64,000 bases of DNA from NCBI GenBank assembly GCA_003117195.1, contig BDSI01000033.1, forward strand, positions 1 through 64,000, given 5' to 3'. The stretch's first letter is position 1. Each line of letters opens with the position of its first letter. Below are positions 13,101-25,445 of this stretch, piece by piece. The notes beneath the pieces were generated by a model. It was not told the DNA's origin, did no database searches, and saw only the letters and a program-made list of their open reading frames with translations. The position numbers and the translations under genes were made by a program. This DNA comes from Eudorina sp. 2006-703-Eu-15. Lineage: Eukaryota; Chlorophyta; Chlorophyceae; Chlamydomonadales; Volvocaceae.

Positions 13101-14932
13101 CCGTTACGGATGTCAGGCATCCGCCGTCCAGGCAGGCACCAGGACCAGGTACGGTGGTCACGCAGAACGTCGCCGCGTCAGGTCCGCAGCGCCCGCGCCG
13201 TCAAGATACATATAGCCCTGGTCACGTGCATGTACGACATGCGATAGGCCGATGGGTCGAAGCGAAGGCCGGCGTCTGTACGGCGGCCGTCAGCCTGGCC
13301 CTCGGCCGCTCAGCCGCCCAGTTAACCTCCCCCGCCCCAGGGCCCAAGGGCTGGACCTTCCGGCCTGGACTCACTCCGAACATGCCCTTGGGGTGCACGG
13401 GGTCGTTGACGGCATACTCCACCAGCACCAGGTCCACACCGGGGGGCAGGTGGTGGTGCATGCAGCTGCTCATGTACGACGACTGGGTGCCTGCGTGGCG
13501 AGGGCGGCGGCGGGCGGCGACGGGGCAACGTAAGTGGGGTCAGGGTTGAGGGTAGGGTCCTATGCGGGCGTGGTACGACGCTCCGGGAGTCTCCAAAGGA
13601 GTCCCCGCCCATCCGATGGGCAGCAAGTTGCATCCATGCGACATGTAAGACCACTGCCCGTGACCAGCGATTACGAGCAATAATGACGACCAGTCCGGAC
13701 TCCGGAGGCTTACCCGGTACGGCGCCATTGAAGAAGTCGTGTTTCCCTGGACGTCCCGACCCAGCACGTCCGGCCCGGTAGTCAACCGCCGCCGCCGCCG
13801 CCGCGGGTCCAGCAGGTCCCGGCGCCGCTTCTGAACCTCCCGCTGCCACCCGCGGTGCCGACTGGTTTCCGGAGGCGTCCTCCATCGCCACACGGCGCCA
13901 GACCCAAGGGGCATCTTTGATGCCGGCGGCGCCGTCATCATCACGGCTGTCGAGGTCTCCCCCGCTGCTGACGCCAGTGCGGCTCCGATCCCCCGTGCCA
14001 CCTTGGCCGCTGCCGTCGGCACGGGTACCCATGCCTGCAGTCACCCCGTCCACCGGTGTCAGCTGCTGCAATGCCTCGCCGGACCCAGTCGCATCAGCCC
14101 CCTGCTGGTTGGCCTTTCGCGTCCCGCCCCGCAGCCCCTCGGGTAGTAGTGCTTCTGCTGCCGTTGCTGCTACTGCTGCATTCCCCCAAGCTCCCAGCCG
14201 CCGTGCCTGGCCAGAGAGCTCCGTTGTCGAGCTTCCGCCCCCGCCTCCCCCATCACCGCCCGCCGCACCGCCCGTTGCGGCGGTGACGTCCGCTGCTTCA
14301 CCATTTTCTCCTCCGCGCTCGCCTCCACCCAGGGGCGCCCCCTTGCGGGTGTCATCCGCGGGGCGTCCTCGCGGTGGCAGCGCCGCAGTCAGCCAGTCCG
14401 CGAAGGTCCTCACGTAGCTGCCCTGCCAGCCCCCCACCGCCTGGCCGAAAGTTATGCTGCCCCCCAGGGCGCCAATAACCAGGGCCTCCCCTGTGCGCGG
14501 GATTGGAGAGGTCCACAAGCGGGAAGCATGGAGGGCTAAGGGCTAAAGACACACGCGGGTGACGGACGCACTCGGGTGCATTCCGGCGGCGAAGGCGTGA
14601 TGGCGCGAAGGTAACCCACCGTTTCTCGCCCGCTCCAGAACAACACGGAGTCTGGCTGCGTGTCCTACGTATGTGATGCCCGCCATTCGTTCTGGAAGGG
14701 GCACCACGAAGCGGTAGCCCAGGCGGGGTTGCGGTCCCGTCCGCCCGGTTCGTCGATCAGACTTGATAACCCGCTCAGCCGGACTGTAGTCCCAATATAT
14801 ATTTGCATATTTAACTTCTGTTTCGGTGAGATTATCGAGGCGCGGGGCCTTTGTGCGCTCCCAGCTGAGCGCGGGAAGGGTGCGTCCAACTACACAGAGT
14901 AGAAATAGAAGCGATGGGCTGACATACGTCAT
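10109..14932 (-). CDS. SGNH/GDSL-type hydrolase paralogue, copy 1
   Basis: Twelve exons (E1 to E12): 14620-14932, 13714-14490, 13375-13490, 12909-13018, 12738-12798, 12309-12455, 11906-12145, 11612-11713, 11411-11473, 11001-11135, 10522-10686, 10109-10210, giving about 776 aa. The start at 14932 puts a signal peptide first (MTYVSPSLLFLLCVVG); an in-frame ATG at 14962 is an alternative. A conserved segment ending HAARLRVVLERARNG leads into the hydrolase domain. Visible motifs are GALGGSIT (Ser near 116), NGAVPG, YAVND (Asn near 392) and NHPGRGGH (His near 490). The C-terminal half has WTDEGRNKWGYVA, CVQGCQC and QHPEC. E2 is unusually long (777 bp) because of about 190 Gly/Ala/Ser-rich residues between the Ser and Gly blocks. 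E7 includes a run of Asp. A secreted or lumenal esterase is inferred; the substrate is unknown. Similar serine-block plus C-terminal-module proteins are known to me from algal genomes. Confidence 0.82.
12651..12699. repeat. 12-bp minisatellite in copy 1 intron E5-E6
   Basis: Four imperfect units of aagcaaagtccc type in the intron between E5 and E6. A related aagcccc-rich run occurs in the neighbouring intron E4-E5 of copy 2. Confidence 0.75.
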
Positions 14933-17136
14933 TTCAGTATACGAAGTTAACGGATGTACCATTCATATCTCGCAATGTGTGGATGTGTAGAAAACGACAT
15001 CTTTGCAGCACTGATAGCGTAGGCGGACGTCGATGCGGCGAACATTGACGCTAATGCATGAGATAAATTATACTGTATACGGCGCTCACGGAACAAGACT
15101 TGATGCCTTCAGCGGCTGGTTTTGTTCGGCAACGAACAACCGCTTTGTAACGGTCTTCCGTTGCCAGATAGCAGAGCAGATAGTGTCTTCTGCTCTGCCA
15201 GATAGTGTCTTCGGATGGCGTTTGCGACGTTCCATAGTTTTACTGTAAAAATAATGATTTATTACGGTACAAATAATATGGTACAAACAGTGCTTCCGGC
15301 GGCACACGAGACGGTTTTACTTCCCGACCGCCAACCACCAGACGCCCGAGTTGTTAGGCAGCCGCACGCCGTTACGCCTTAGTCTTCTACGCTGAAGTTT
15401 TCCGTCATGATCAGTGCGCCGGTCATCCCATCCATCTGCCTTCGCGTGTGACGGTATTTTGAAAGCGGTACGGCCAGGTATGAAAACCCGGAGCGGCCTG
15501 TCGCGAGTGATGCCAATAATATCAGGCTCTGTATTAAGATGCCTGTCCCGCCGCTGTGATGACAGTGCGCGCCTGCCGAAGCCCTGAATAACCCGCCGCA
15601 CACTCCCGGCCACCACCCCAGTCAAGGTGACCGGATCTCGTCTCCGGCGGTGGCCAGTAGCCTTGGAAGGCGACGGGGCTCGCGAGCCACCGTCAGGGAC
15701 CTGTCCGGTCGGCCCAATCGGGTCTGGTACCTCCGTGCCCTAACAAATACCACACGATCTACCCGCGCCCCTGAGGCCCAGCACTCTGCGGCCATTGGAA
15801 TTATCCTGTCCTGGCTGTACAGGGCCACGGCACACCAGGCGGCCATCCTGCACCTTCAAGATGGGGTGAGAATGTGACTGGCAGTTTGGCACGCAACAAC
15901 TCATTGCTTGTGAGACCCAGCTAAAAGAAGGACATTACATACCGGCATGGTGCCGCGCGCCGGGGTTTCCCCTGTTGAGCGCCGATAGTCCCCGGAGGAA
16001 AGGGGGGTAACGTCGCTGTAACATTCATGCATTGTTATTTCACAGCACCCTCATATGACGGTCCACACCTTGCGGTGAACTCAGCAGCAAGCCGACCCAT
16101 ACGTCGGTCGTTTATGTATGTGCGAGCCAAGAAGCAAGCACGGATCCTGGTCGAACTCTAGCTCTCCAGTCAGTTCTGTTTGGCCCACACGTTCAAGCAT
16201 CACGCCCCCTCAGTCGGTCCTCACCGTCCAAAAAGTAACAACCCCCCGTCACCACTTTTGCAAGCGCGCACGCACCGTTGGCAAACGACTGCGCGGCGTG
16301 ATTGTTGGATGGCTCTCGCCCCCGTATCCAGACACTCTCGCCTCACTACTGTCGTTCCGGTATACATCTCGGCCTCACGCTTCCTTCCCGGCGCGACCAC
16401 CCCTACCCCCTTACGTCATTTGCCTACGTTATCACGCCCCCTAATCAGGCAACCACGCCGGCAATCAGAAAATAGTACGCCGGCAGGAGTCTGGCGCGTG
16501 TCAGGGGTCTGAGGGATGGGGTTGCCATCCCTGTGTGCCCGCACCACCGGTCCAACGCAGGTAAGCAAGCCCGCAGGCGCGCATCACACGCGCGCCAATA
16601 GGGCTCCGCACGCAGTGCAACCAACGCGGACACATGCGCGCGTAACGATGCACCCCTCGCTCATCGTCCTACCTCGTACATACGCACACGAGAAATGTCG
16701 CTCACGTCCATGTACACACTCCATATATACAAGACACATCGCGCACGTGCAATCATATATATACCCATACACATCAGCTACGGGCGGGTTTCTCGCTAAA
16801 CCCATTCAGCTACGTATATATCCTTCCGCGGCCCATTTCAACCCGTATGATATCCCAACGCCCTTGAACCGTCCAGGCTGCATGCAAGGATGCCCCCCGC
16901 CACACACGATAGATGCGCCCAGCTCCGTCTGTCCACACCGGGTGGGTGACGACGCCTAACCGACCTAGCAACCCCACGCCCCACCCCACAGCCTGCATAA
17001 CAGCGCCACAGCATGAAGCCCAGGCAACGGCCACTACCTGCCCCTACAGCCGATGTTTCTTATTTGGCGGCGTGGCGTGCGCCCCTTTCCCGATCCGATC
17101 TGTCGCATTGTGTCCCGCCCATGCCATACATCCACC
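14933..17136. other. intergenic, copies 1-2
   Basis: The first 350 bp lie upstream of copy 1, are AT-richer and hold its presumed promoter and 5' UTR, including the hairpin cluster annotated separately. From 15300 to 15900 there are short open frames on both strands (for example minus 15317-15625) with no recognisable family. The stretch 16700-16830 has several tatatata runs. The right end should contain the 3' UTR of copy 2. I see no supported gene. Confidence 0.55.
15122..15198. other. three consecutive perfect stem-loops
   Basis: Within 77 nt there are three perfect hairpins. The first is a 7-bp stem ttgttcg/cgaacaa closing a gcaa tetraloop (15122-15139). The second is a 5-bp stem aacgg/ccgtt with loop tctt (15149-15162). 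The third is a 10-bp stem gcagagcaga/tctgctctgc with an 8-nt loop (15171-15198), followed by a direct repeat of agatagtgtctt. The cluster lies about 190-270 bp upstream of the copy 1 start codon. It could be a structured 5' UTR element, a promoter palindrome or a remnant of organelle-type repeats. The folds are read from the sequence; the function is unknown. Confidence 0.6.
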
Positions 17137-20100
17137 CTAACCCCCGTGGCCGAAGGCCTCCTCCGCCGCCTGGGCCGCCTCTTCATCCACGCTGCCGTCG
17201 GCTCGGTACGCCTTCCCGATCGCCTGGACGCGCTTCAGGATGTCGGCGCTGTTGCCTCGAACGAAGGACACGGTGCCCTCCGTCGCCCCGGGGTCCTCGC
17301 CCACCTGCGGACTCATCAGCAGTTTGGCACGGAGGAGGAGGGACCCGGCGATTGATCCACACATCGTACCGTATCATCAGGGTCCAAGCCAGGGCAACAG
17401 CATACATGGCCTCGCCTGTGAGGGCGCCAGGGGCTGGATGAGTCGAGCAGGATGACCTTCAGCGGGCAAATGGCGGCCCAGCCATGGCGGCAACAGGCTG
17501 CTGTTGGCCGCAATCCGTTGGCACTTGGTTGGCTGCAATCTACCATGACAAACATGACCCGCGGGATCCACTGCAACATCAATATTCGGTAACTAAACTT
17601 GTCGTTGTGATGCGGGTGTCGCATGGACCCGTTGACTGCTAAGTGCCAACGGACCCAACACCAAGTGCCAACGGACCCAACACCGACACCTCGCGCCGCC
17701 CATCGCGATGAGCCGCCGGCCCCGGCCGAGGCAAACCAACCCACCACAATGCCGCAGAGCTTGAACTTGTACTCTGCGTTCTGCTCCTTGCGGCCTCCGC
17801 TGTCCGTGCCGCTGGCGGCTGCCGCCTCGCCGTCCGCCGCGCGCTGCTGGGCCGCGGCGCTGGGTGGCCCAGTGGTCAGAGTCACCACGCACTGCGGGTG
17901 CTGAGTCACCTGTCGAGGGAGTGCGGCAGCGACACGACCGCGCATGGGCGTGTGCGCGTGGGCTCTGTCGACGGCCGCGTACAAGAAAGGAGCAGACACA
18001 CGCCGCCAGCTGCAGTTGCTGCCGCGCGCTCTAATGCCGCCTTTTCCCTGCCCTTCGCCCCGCATCGCGCTCCTACGGACGGTGGATTGCCGTACACATA
18101 TCTCTCCCGTCCGGGTTCGTCGTCAACAGGCGGTTCGGAAGGTGTCGTACCCTGGTTGGTTGCTGTCAATACTGGGGAGGCTCAGGGGCCCATGCGGACG
18201 ACGCGGGGTTACAACCTGCGCCACGCGCGCGCTGCACCCCAAGGGCCAAGACCCCATCCTGGCCTTAGCTGCGTGTTCCCCGTGCCACCTTTCCTGGCCT
18301 CAGCCCCGACGGGCGCTCGGGTCCCACCTGGACGGCTGTCACGTAGGCCACGGACACGGGCCGGGGGTCGTAGGCGTCCAGGGTCAAGGGCTTGCAGCGG
18401 CACCCCGACTCGCACCGGAACCGGGCGGTGCCCATACCCACGAAGCTCTGAAGGTAGGAGACCTGAGAGAGAGTGCAGCAGCGCATGATCACTAGGGTCC
18501 AAATCTTTGGCGCCTAGAGTAACCGAAAGAGGGCAGCAGCGCAAGCACACGAAGGTGCAATGACAGCACTGGGCCACAGCTTACGGATTGCCCTGCGCTT
18601 TCTTCCGAGTGTTGTTGATGTCGTCAGTTGTTCCATCCGGTCTACCCGTCTCATCCGCCCTCCCCCCTCCCGCCAGTCGGCCACCCGGTTCGACCCACGG
18701 GACAGCCCACCTGCAGGATGATGTGCGCGGGTTCAACGCCTTCCGTAACGTTGCTGTCCACCACCGTGCTGACCTGGGGGGAGCACCGTGCGGGGTACAC
18801 GTGCACATCAACTAACCGCAGTACGGCAATGCCTGGCAAGGTCGTTGCAGCGAGAATATGCGCATGCACGCGGGCGCTTTATCTACCGCAGGTTGCACCT
18901 TGGGAGGAAGAGGGGGAGACTAGATTGAGGGCAGGTCTCGGTGGAGGTGGGGTTAGGTGGTACGAGATTTGCCGTGCAATCTAGAAGCCACGGTCCCTGC
19001 GGCTTTCCCAAGACTCGCGAGTCGCGAGTACTAAGGGTCACGGTATGTCGTACCGTCAGGCGGATCATGTTGCCCGGCTCTCTGGCCACGTAGCCCCACT
19101 TGCCGCGGCCCTCATCCGTCCACTCCCAGCCCTCCACCGGCTGCTGCACCAGCGCCTGCAGGAAAAGATCAACGGAACACGGACCAAGCACGGACAGATC
19201 ACCGCAAGGTGATCTGTCTGATCGGTCATCGGTGCAGAAGAGACACCTAGTCACCTACCCACCGATATTGGCCCCAAACGACAACGCAGCCATGCCCTCC
19301 ACAACCCGAAGCCTAACCGGCCGCCGGTCTGGACCGGTATCCGCCGCGGCGCGTCAGGCCCACCCGCATAGAAGGGTATAACCAACATCAACCCCCGTTT
19401 ATCGCACGTGACATTACAGCTGCCAGGGCGTCCACTGAAGCGGAGGTCAGAACTGCGCGACCGCCCGCCACGCGCCCACCCACCTGCAGCTGGTCCTCAA
19501 TGTAGCACGTGTCCGTAGTCGCTCCGAAGTTGCCCGGGAACAGGGGCGGCGGCAGCGGCCGGGCCGCTACCGCCTGCAGCTCCCGAAGCGTCATGGGGGC
19601 TGCGGGGCCGCCGCCCACGCCGCCGGGAGCACCGTCGGCGTCGCCATCGCCGTCGCTGGCGCCTGTATCGATGCTGGAGGCCGCCGCGGCCGCCTCTGCG
19701 CTGCCCAGCCGCAACAGCTCCTTTGGACGCCCAATGGAAGAATTGCGTTGCAGTCAGTCAGCTTCGACGGACATGCCCCAGCAGAGCCGATGCGTGTGCG
19801 GTGATCAGGGCGCCCCCCAACCACCTCAGCCCCCTTCCGGCGTGAAAACAAGGAAACTAAAATGTTTTAGATTGTCAATTCAGATATAATGACAATCCTA
19901 CGCGGCGCGTGCTCGGGTGGCATGCCCCAAAGCCCCATTGCAGTTCTTGATTCGCGTGCTTGAGCATCTGTGAGCATCATTGCTCATCCTCAGCGCCCCG
20001 CCGACCCACGGGTCTCACCGCCGACCCACGGGTCTCACCGCCGACCCACGGCTCTCACTGCCGACCCACTGCTCTCACACGCCGACCCACGGGTCTCACC

Positions 20101-23100
20101 AGGACCAGCGTGATGAGCAGCTCCGTAACGACCACGTGGGCACCGTGGCCCGGGTGGTTTCGACCGCCGTTGAAGATGGCCTTCCAGGCTACCTGCTCTG
20201 TGGTGCCGGTCAGGGAGGGCGGCAGCACCGCGGCCTTGAGGCTCACCTGCACATCACCCAGGGGGGGAGAGGAATGCGGGAATCCCAAGGGGCCCCAATC
20301 CATCAGAACAGAACATCGACACGGACGAATGACAACAGGACGGCCCGACGTGCGCGGGCAGCAGCGTGTCCGCGCCGTCGCTTGGTTAAAAGAGGTAGCA
20401 GGTTGCAGAGGGGACCAAGGGCCACAGAATCCAGACCGCATGACCGCCCCGTTTGGCCGCCCCTACCGCGGGCAGGCCGTAGTAGGTGGCAAACTCCATG
20501 AAGTCGCGCTCCGCCGTGTTCCAGTACCTGCGGCATGGGCCGCGAGGGGCAATAGGACTCTTTGGGAACTCCCGCTGAGTCGGGTCAAGAAAGGCCCAGA
20601 AGGGTACATGCACTTGTTCCTGGTTCTGGTGGTCCGGTTGCGCCAGATGGGCTGCGACGGTTAGACCGGTCACAAAGCTTTGACGGGGTGAATCCCAACC
20701 CCCAACCCCCAATAACAACGTCCACGGTACGTACATCGGTTGGTACGCCGCGCCACGGGTGTGGGTGTAAATGTACCTGGGGTGTTGCTGTGGGTGCAGG
20801 CGTACAGTGCCTGCGACTTCGCACAAAGCCCCCAACGCATACGCAAACAGCTCAGGCGCGGTACAGCGCCAGTGGATCCGCCGCGATGTGCGGATGTGCG
20901 GGTGAGGAGGTGTGCCGGCCCAGGCAGGACGCGGTGCTCGCGATCAGATGGGGGACGCTCTCAAGTTTGCAGACTTCATTTCCATCCTCCACACCAAGCC
21001 CCAAGGCCCAAGCCCCAAGGCCCAAGCCCCCAGCCCCCAGCCCCAAGCCCCCGGCCTACAGGTTCCGCGACGGGCCGACCGCGAACATGTTCACCAGCAC
21101 CACGGCGGGCTGTGAGGGCAGGTTCAGCAGCTTGCGGAAGAGGCGCTCCAGGGGGCGACGCGGGGAGTCCTGAGGCGCGGTGGGGCAGAACGGTCACAGA
21201 GGGGGGCCACGCAGAGAGGCACGCGAATCGTTAGGCTGAGGCAAGGTGGGCTGAGGCAAGGTAGGCTCAGGTAAGGTAGGCTTAGGTACGGTAGGCTAAG
21301 GCAGATTAGGCTCAGCTCGGCTAGGCCAGGCCAGGCTACAGCCGGCGTACCTTGCCGAGACGACAGGACACCTCATGCTTTCCATGTCAGGTGTCAGCCG
21401 CTGTAGTAAGGTGGCCGCAGACAGACAGCCTTGCACCACCTCGCTGGCAGCGATGGCTGCCGCAACGCAGCGCGGAATATTTACACGGCTGTGCGGTCAG
21501 CTGCGAGATGTGCGGTCGAGCGCTACTCGATCTGCAACGCAGGGCCCCTCTCGCCCTCGCCCTCACACACGCCGGCGCAACGCCCCGCACCTGCTCGCCC
21601 CAGGCGCCCAGGGGGCTGTCATTCATGGCGAACTCCACGAACACCAGGTCGGGTCCAGGGATGATGTGGTTGGCGAGGCAGCTGCTGGTGTAGCCAGACT
21701 GCGTGCCTGGACAGCGGGTTATAAAATGAAAGAAGCAGCAAAGTGGGGGTAATCCGTGATGCGCATCCGTCTCGGAGGGGCGCACCGGGCGGAAAGCATG
21801 GCATGGCAGAACGCCCCAGGCCCAGGGCTGAGGGAATCCGCAGCGCGACCCCAGAATCAGGCAGGTACGCCCAGGTCACGCCTGCCAAGCCGCCGCACAG
21901 CCAAGCACACGACAAACCGCCCGCCCAAGCGCACCTGGCACCGCCCCGTTGAGGAAGCGGTGCTTCAACCTGCTGTGCTGCAGCCCGCGGCCCCGCCGCC
22001 GTGCGAGGCCGCCGAGGTCGCCGCCGTCGCGTTCGTGTCCGTGTCCGTGTCCGCCGCCGTCGCTGCCGCTGTCACGGCCGCGCCCCAACCACCTCAGCGC
22101 TCTCCCTGGGGTCAAAACGGGAAGTTATACGGTTGGGAAAGCCGACGGGCGACGGGCAGAACGACGGGGCGTCAGTCACCAACTCCTAACAGCATGTCGA
22201 GGGGTAAGGATTGGGGAACCGATGCGTGGCACAGGAGTCAATACGCGACCCAAGTTACTTACCCTACATACCCCCATGTCGAGGGGGAGTTTCTTGAGTC
22301 TCCCACCCGATGCCGTACTTCCCATCCCAAGCCCAAGGCTAGTGTTGGAAAGAAACCCGCGCTCCGCTCCCCATCATCCCCATCATCCCCATCATTAGAC
22401 TCGCACCGTAATGATGTCCCCCGCTACTCCATCCCGGCGTGCTGAGGTGCCTCGTGCCGCGTGATATGAGGATGGAATGCAATCTTCACGATGCCCTTTA
22501 CCGGGTCCACTGCCACACGCATTCCTTGGCACCCGCACCCGCACCTGCAGCGGTGCTCGCGCCGGCCAGTGCCCGCGTCGGCAAGGTGGCGCGTGGCGGC
22601 AGCGCGGCGTTCAGCCAGTCCATGAAGTGCTGGACGTACGTGTGCTCGCCGCCGCCCACACCGTGGCCAGCGGTGATGCTGCCGCCCAGGGCGCCCACGC
22701 GAAGCGCCTCCCCTGCGCGCGGCAGGGCGTGGCGGGTTATGGCGGGTGTGGCGGGCGGCCACAGGGTTTTGCAAGCGTGCAAGGCACGGATGTAAGACTG
22801 TGGCTACCGAGGGCCAGAGAACGTGCGGAACCTGCTGCTCAGGCATGGCTAGAGGCGCTCCGGGCTGCGATGCACGCGACCTGCAGCCCAGGACTTGAGC
22901 ACGGGCACGGGCTCGTCCTAAGCCTGTAGTACCTCTGCGGGCCCGCTCCAGCGCCAGCCGAAGGCGCGCCGCGTGACCCACATACGTTATTCCCGAAAGA
23001 CGCTCTGCTGATGGTACGAGGAACCGGTAGCCAAGTTTCATCCAACCGTCGGCCTCAGGCTGTCCGTCAGAAGGCACCGAAAACACGCGCTCAACTGGTG

Positions 23101-23233
23101 TGTAATTCCAGTATAATCGAGCCCATTTGATCTCAATTTCCGTTGCATTTATCAACTCAGGCTCGGGGAGCGGGTCTGCAAGCGACAGGGTCGTAAAAAG
23201 CAGTAAGCAGGTTGCCCTAAGGAGCACATTCAT
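17137..23233 (-). CDS. SGNH/GDSL-type hydrolase paralogue, copy 2
   Basis: Thirteen exons: E1 22933-23233, E2a 22545-22712, E2b 21935-22105, E3 21591-21706, E4 21060-21169, E5 20467-20527, E6 20100-20246, E7 19484-19720, E8 19054-19155, E9 18711-18773, E10 18328-18462, E11 17745-17909, E12 17137-17304, about 647 aa. The signal peptide is MNVLLRATCLLLFTTLSLAD from 23233; an in-frame ATG at 23257 would add eight residues. The hydrolase motifs are GALGGSIT (Ser near 112), NGAVPG, FAMND and NHPGHGAH. The C-terminal region has WTDEGRGKWGYVA, CESGCRC and QHPQC, and ends in a longer acidic tail than its sisters. E2 is split by a phase-1 intron of 439 bp; the E2b acceptor (gaccccag) is chosen because it keeps the frame. 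E4 uses a shifted donor (gtaggc) that still preserves phase. The E7 acceptor is AAAG rather than the usual GCAG. Confidence 0.8.
20001..20100 (-). repeat. 20-bp minisatellite abutting and repeating a splice donor (copy 2)
   Basis: Five units of a 20-21 bp repeat (ccgacccacgggtctcaccg on the plus strand). On the minus strand each unit reads gtgagacccgtgggtcgg-like, so it repeats the E6 donor (gtgaga, 20094-20099). The donor-like gtgag recurs downstream at about 20-bp steps within the E6-E7 intron. Confidence 0.9.
20996..21053. repeat. aagcccc-rich short repeat in copy 2 intron E4-E5
   Basis: Two exact 14-bp units (aagccccaaggccc) followed by degenerate copies. The run ends a few bases from the E4 donor at 21054-21059. 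Confidence 0.7.
21235..21339. repeat. 15-bp degenerate minisatellite in copy 2 intron E3-E4
   Basis: Seven consecutive 15-bp units of the form gctgaggcaaggtag. They diverge progressively to the right but keep exact 15-bp spacing. Confidence 0.8.
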
Positions 23234-25445
23234 CGTAGTTATTTTGCGTGTAGGCATGTAAGGCTATACGTTGCAGAGCTTGTGCTGGTCCGAGATTATT
23301 CGCATTCGCAATCGTACACTGTTGCGATGATTTTCCGATTTTCGGGGCCGATTTCCCGGATTTCCTTTCACCTCTTGCATTTATCGATGGAAGCGAGCAT
23401 ACGAGGTATAACGAAGGACATTCTTGGGTTTACCACGCATAGCTTGCATGATTCGTCTTACGCAAGTAAAGATGCTGGTTGCTCCGTGTTGCTTTCTGCA
23501 GGCAAGGTCTTCCTGTCTGCATACACTCGCCAGGGGTTGACGTCTGTGCACAGACGGCAATTGTGTGAATGAAGTTGCGGTCACAGCTGTCCTGGCCTGT
23601 CACAGCGGTCCGCTTCTGTGAAATTTGGTTCCACCGGCCGTAACATACGGTACAGAAATACACCGCAGAGAACAGTATCAGCGTACCCGTCGCCGTCTGC
23701 GAAAAGCGATGGGCGGCGTGACTTGCACCGCACCATTCGGATGCATCGCACCAGACCCCGCGTTCTGCTGTGCCATGATGCGCAGGGATGCGCGGCCCCG
23801 CAACGCTGCCGGTGACAGCAAAAGCAATTACCGACAACAAACCCAAGCTGATGCCGATCCCGACATTCGAGAGAAAGAAGAAGAAAATGACAACTGGACG
23901 AGAAGACTCAGCGCGTTCCTGCCGCGTCCCCCAACGCACGCACATACATGAGATGGCCCTGGGCCTTCCCAGGGCCATCACCGCAATGAACGCAACCCCG
24001 GGAACCCACAAGACTTGACGCCAGGGCCCGGCGGACGAGCGGAGCCAACCATACGGGCCCCTGCAGACGGGATGTCCAGATGCCTCGAGGAACCGGGCCC
24101 CAGCAAGCAGCAAACCTCCTCCTGTCACCCAACAAGCCCTTGAGCGCGCAGGGGCTGACACCCACTCCTGCATGCGAATCGAACGGACAATCCCACAGGT
24201 GCCCTAGTTTCCCACAGGTGCCCTAGGAAAGCTCCCAGCAAGGCCTGACGGATGGTGAGCCATAACGGAGGCGCTGGGACAGCGCCGGCGCACGGCCGGC
24301 ATCGCCGCCAGTTTGTAATTATTGTCCAAGGCAAGACTGTTATGACAAAGTCATTCCAAAAACACAGCGCAGGAAGGCCCAGCAAGCTCGTCGGCTGTGT
24401 CGCGTCGGCAGCTACACGATGGGTACCTCCCAGCGACACATGCACACACGCAGTGCAGCAACCGCAGTACGTAGACCAGCGTTCCCCCCATTGGAGGCGC
24501 AGCCCCAGCTTCCCACCGCCTTCCCATGCGCCTTCCCGCCGCCCTTGGTTTCCCTTGACATCTGCATACGCCAATCGCGCAGGATCCGAACATAGCCTAT
24601 CCGTATATGTAAGCCCCCTTCCCCCTCGCGCTCTGAGCCCCTTGAGGACCACGATGTCATGAAGTCACGATTGCTCTGCGCGCCGCACGCACCCAATATC
24701 GACTGAACCCAACCATTCATTCGGTCATCGCCCACATCCTCCCAACGAGACTGGCCACATCTGATTCTCTTTCCTGCTGCCGAACCCGAGACGTAGACGC
24801 GAATCGAATCCCAGACCTCCGGAACGACGAGAAACCTAGCTACCAACACGCAGACGCGCTCGTGCATGGCGCAGCCAACAGGTGTCCTAATCAAGCGACG
24901 ACCTGCATACCGCCGACACGCCGACACGGCCCCTCCGCCCAGCCGAGGCCAAACAAAAGCGCGCAACCACAATCGTCGGGGTTGTTCGAGCCCCCTCCGA
25001 GCGTGACGAGCTGCCCACCCAGCACACCCCAGCGTGCAAGCTGAAATCCCCTCCCAAGTCATGCTGTTCCTGCTCCTGATGCTGGTGATGCTGCTGCTGT
25101 TGCTGTTGCATGACATGCCTCGGCGTCAACGACTCCACGCCATTCGGCGGGAAGCCTGTTCGCCACGATATCGTTCCACATACGGTCGGTCGAAGCACCA
25201 TTTCCGCCCAAGCCGACCGCCTGCGGAAGCCACTCTGCAGCCCACGCACCATCTCCGCACTGGCACCCGTCCTCCGCTTCCCTTGACGCCGCGGCGCCAC
25301 CCCCAGCGGTACCCCAGGTACGCAGCCCAGCAGGCAGGGCCTTGTAGCACGCAACCCCAACCAATACCGTTCCACTTGGAAGCAGAACACCCGCCACCTG
25401 CACTACAGCAAAATAATTAACGCCCCGCTGCTCGTTACGATCCCC
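23234..25445. other. intergenic, copies 2-3
   Basis: AT-richer sequence in the first 200 bp upstream of copy 2 is the likely promoter. The longest open frame, minus 23430-24173 (247 codons from ATG), has three hydrophobic stretches but no family resemblance I can name, and it lies in GC-rich DNA where chance frames are common. The right end is presumed 3' UTR of copy 3. No RNA gene was seen. Confidence 0.5.

Noticed and set aside
13917..14417. 166-codon plus-strand frame opposite copy 1 E2
   Set aside because: It is the antisense shadow of the Gly/Ala/Ser-rich coding insert.
15317..15846. Minus-strand frames that could be a degraded mobile-element gene
   Set aside because: No catalytic motif, terminal repeat or target duplication could be seen.
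23430..24173. 247-codon minus-strand frame with hydrophobic segments
   Set aside because: No recognisable motif, no sign of flanking exons, and chance frames of this length are common in this GC-rich window; kept only as a remark.
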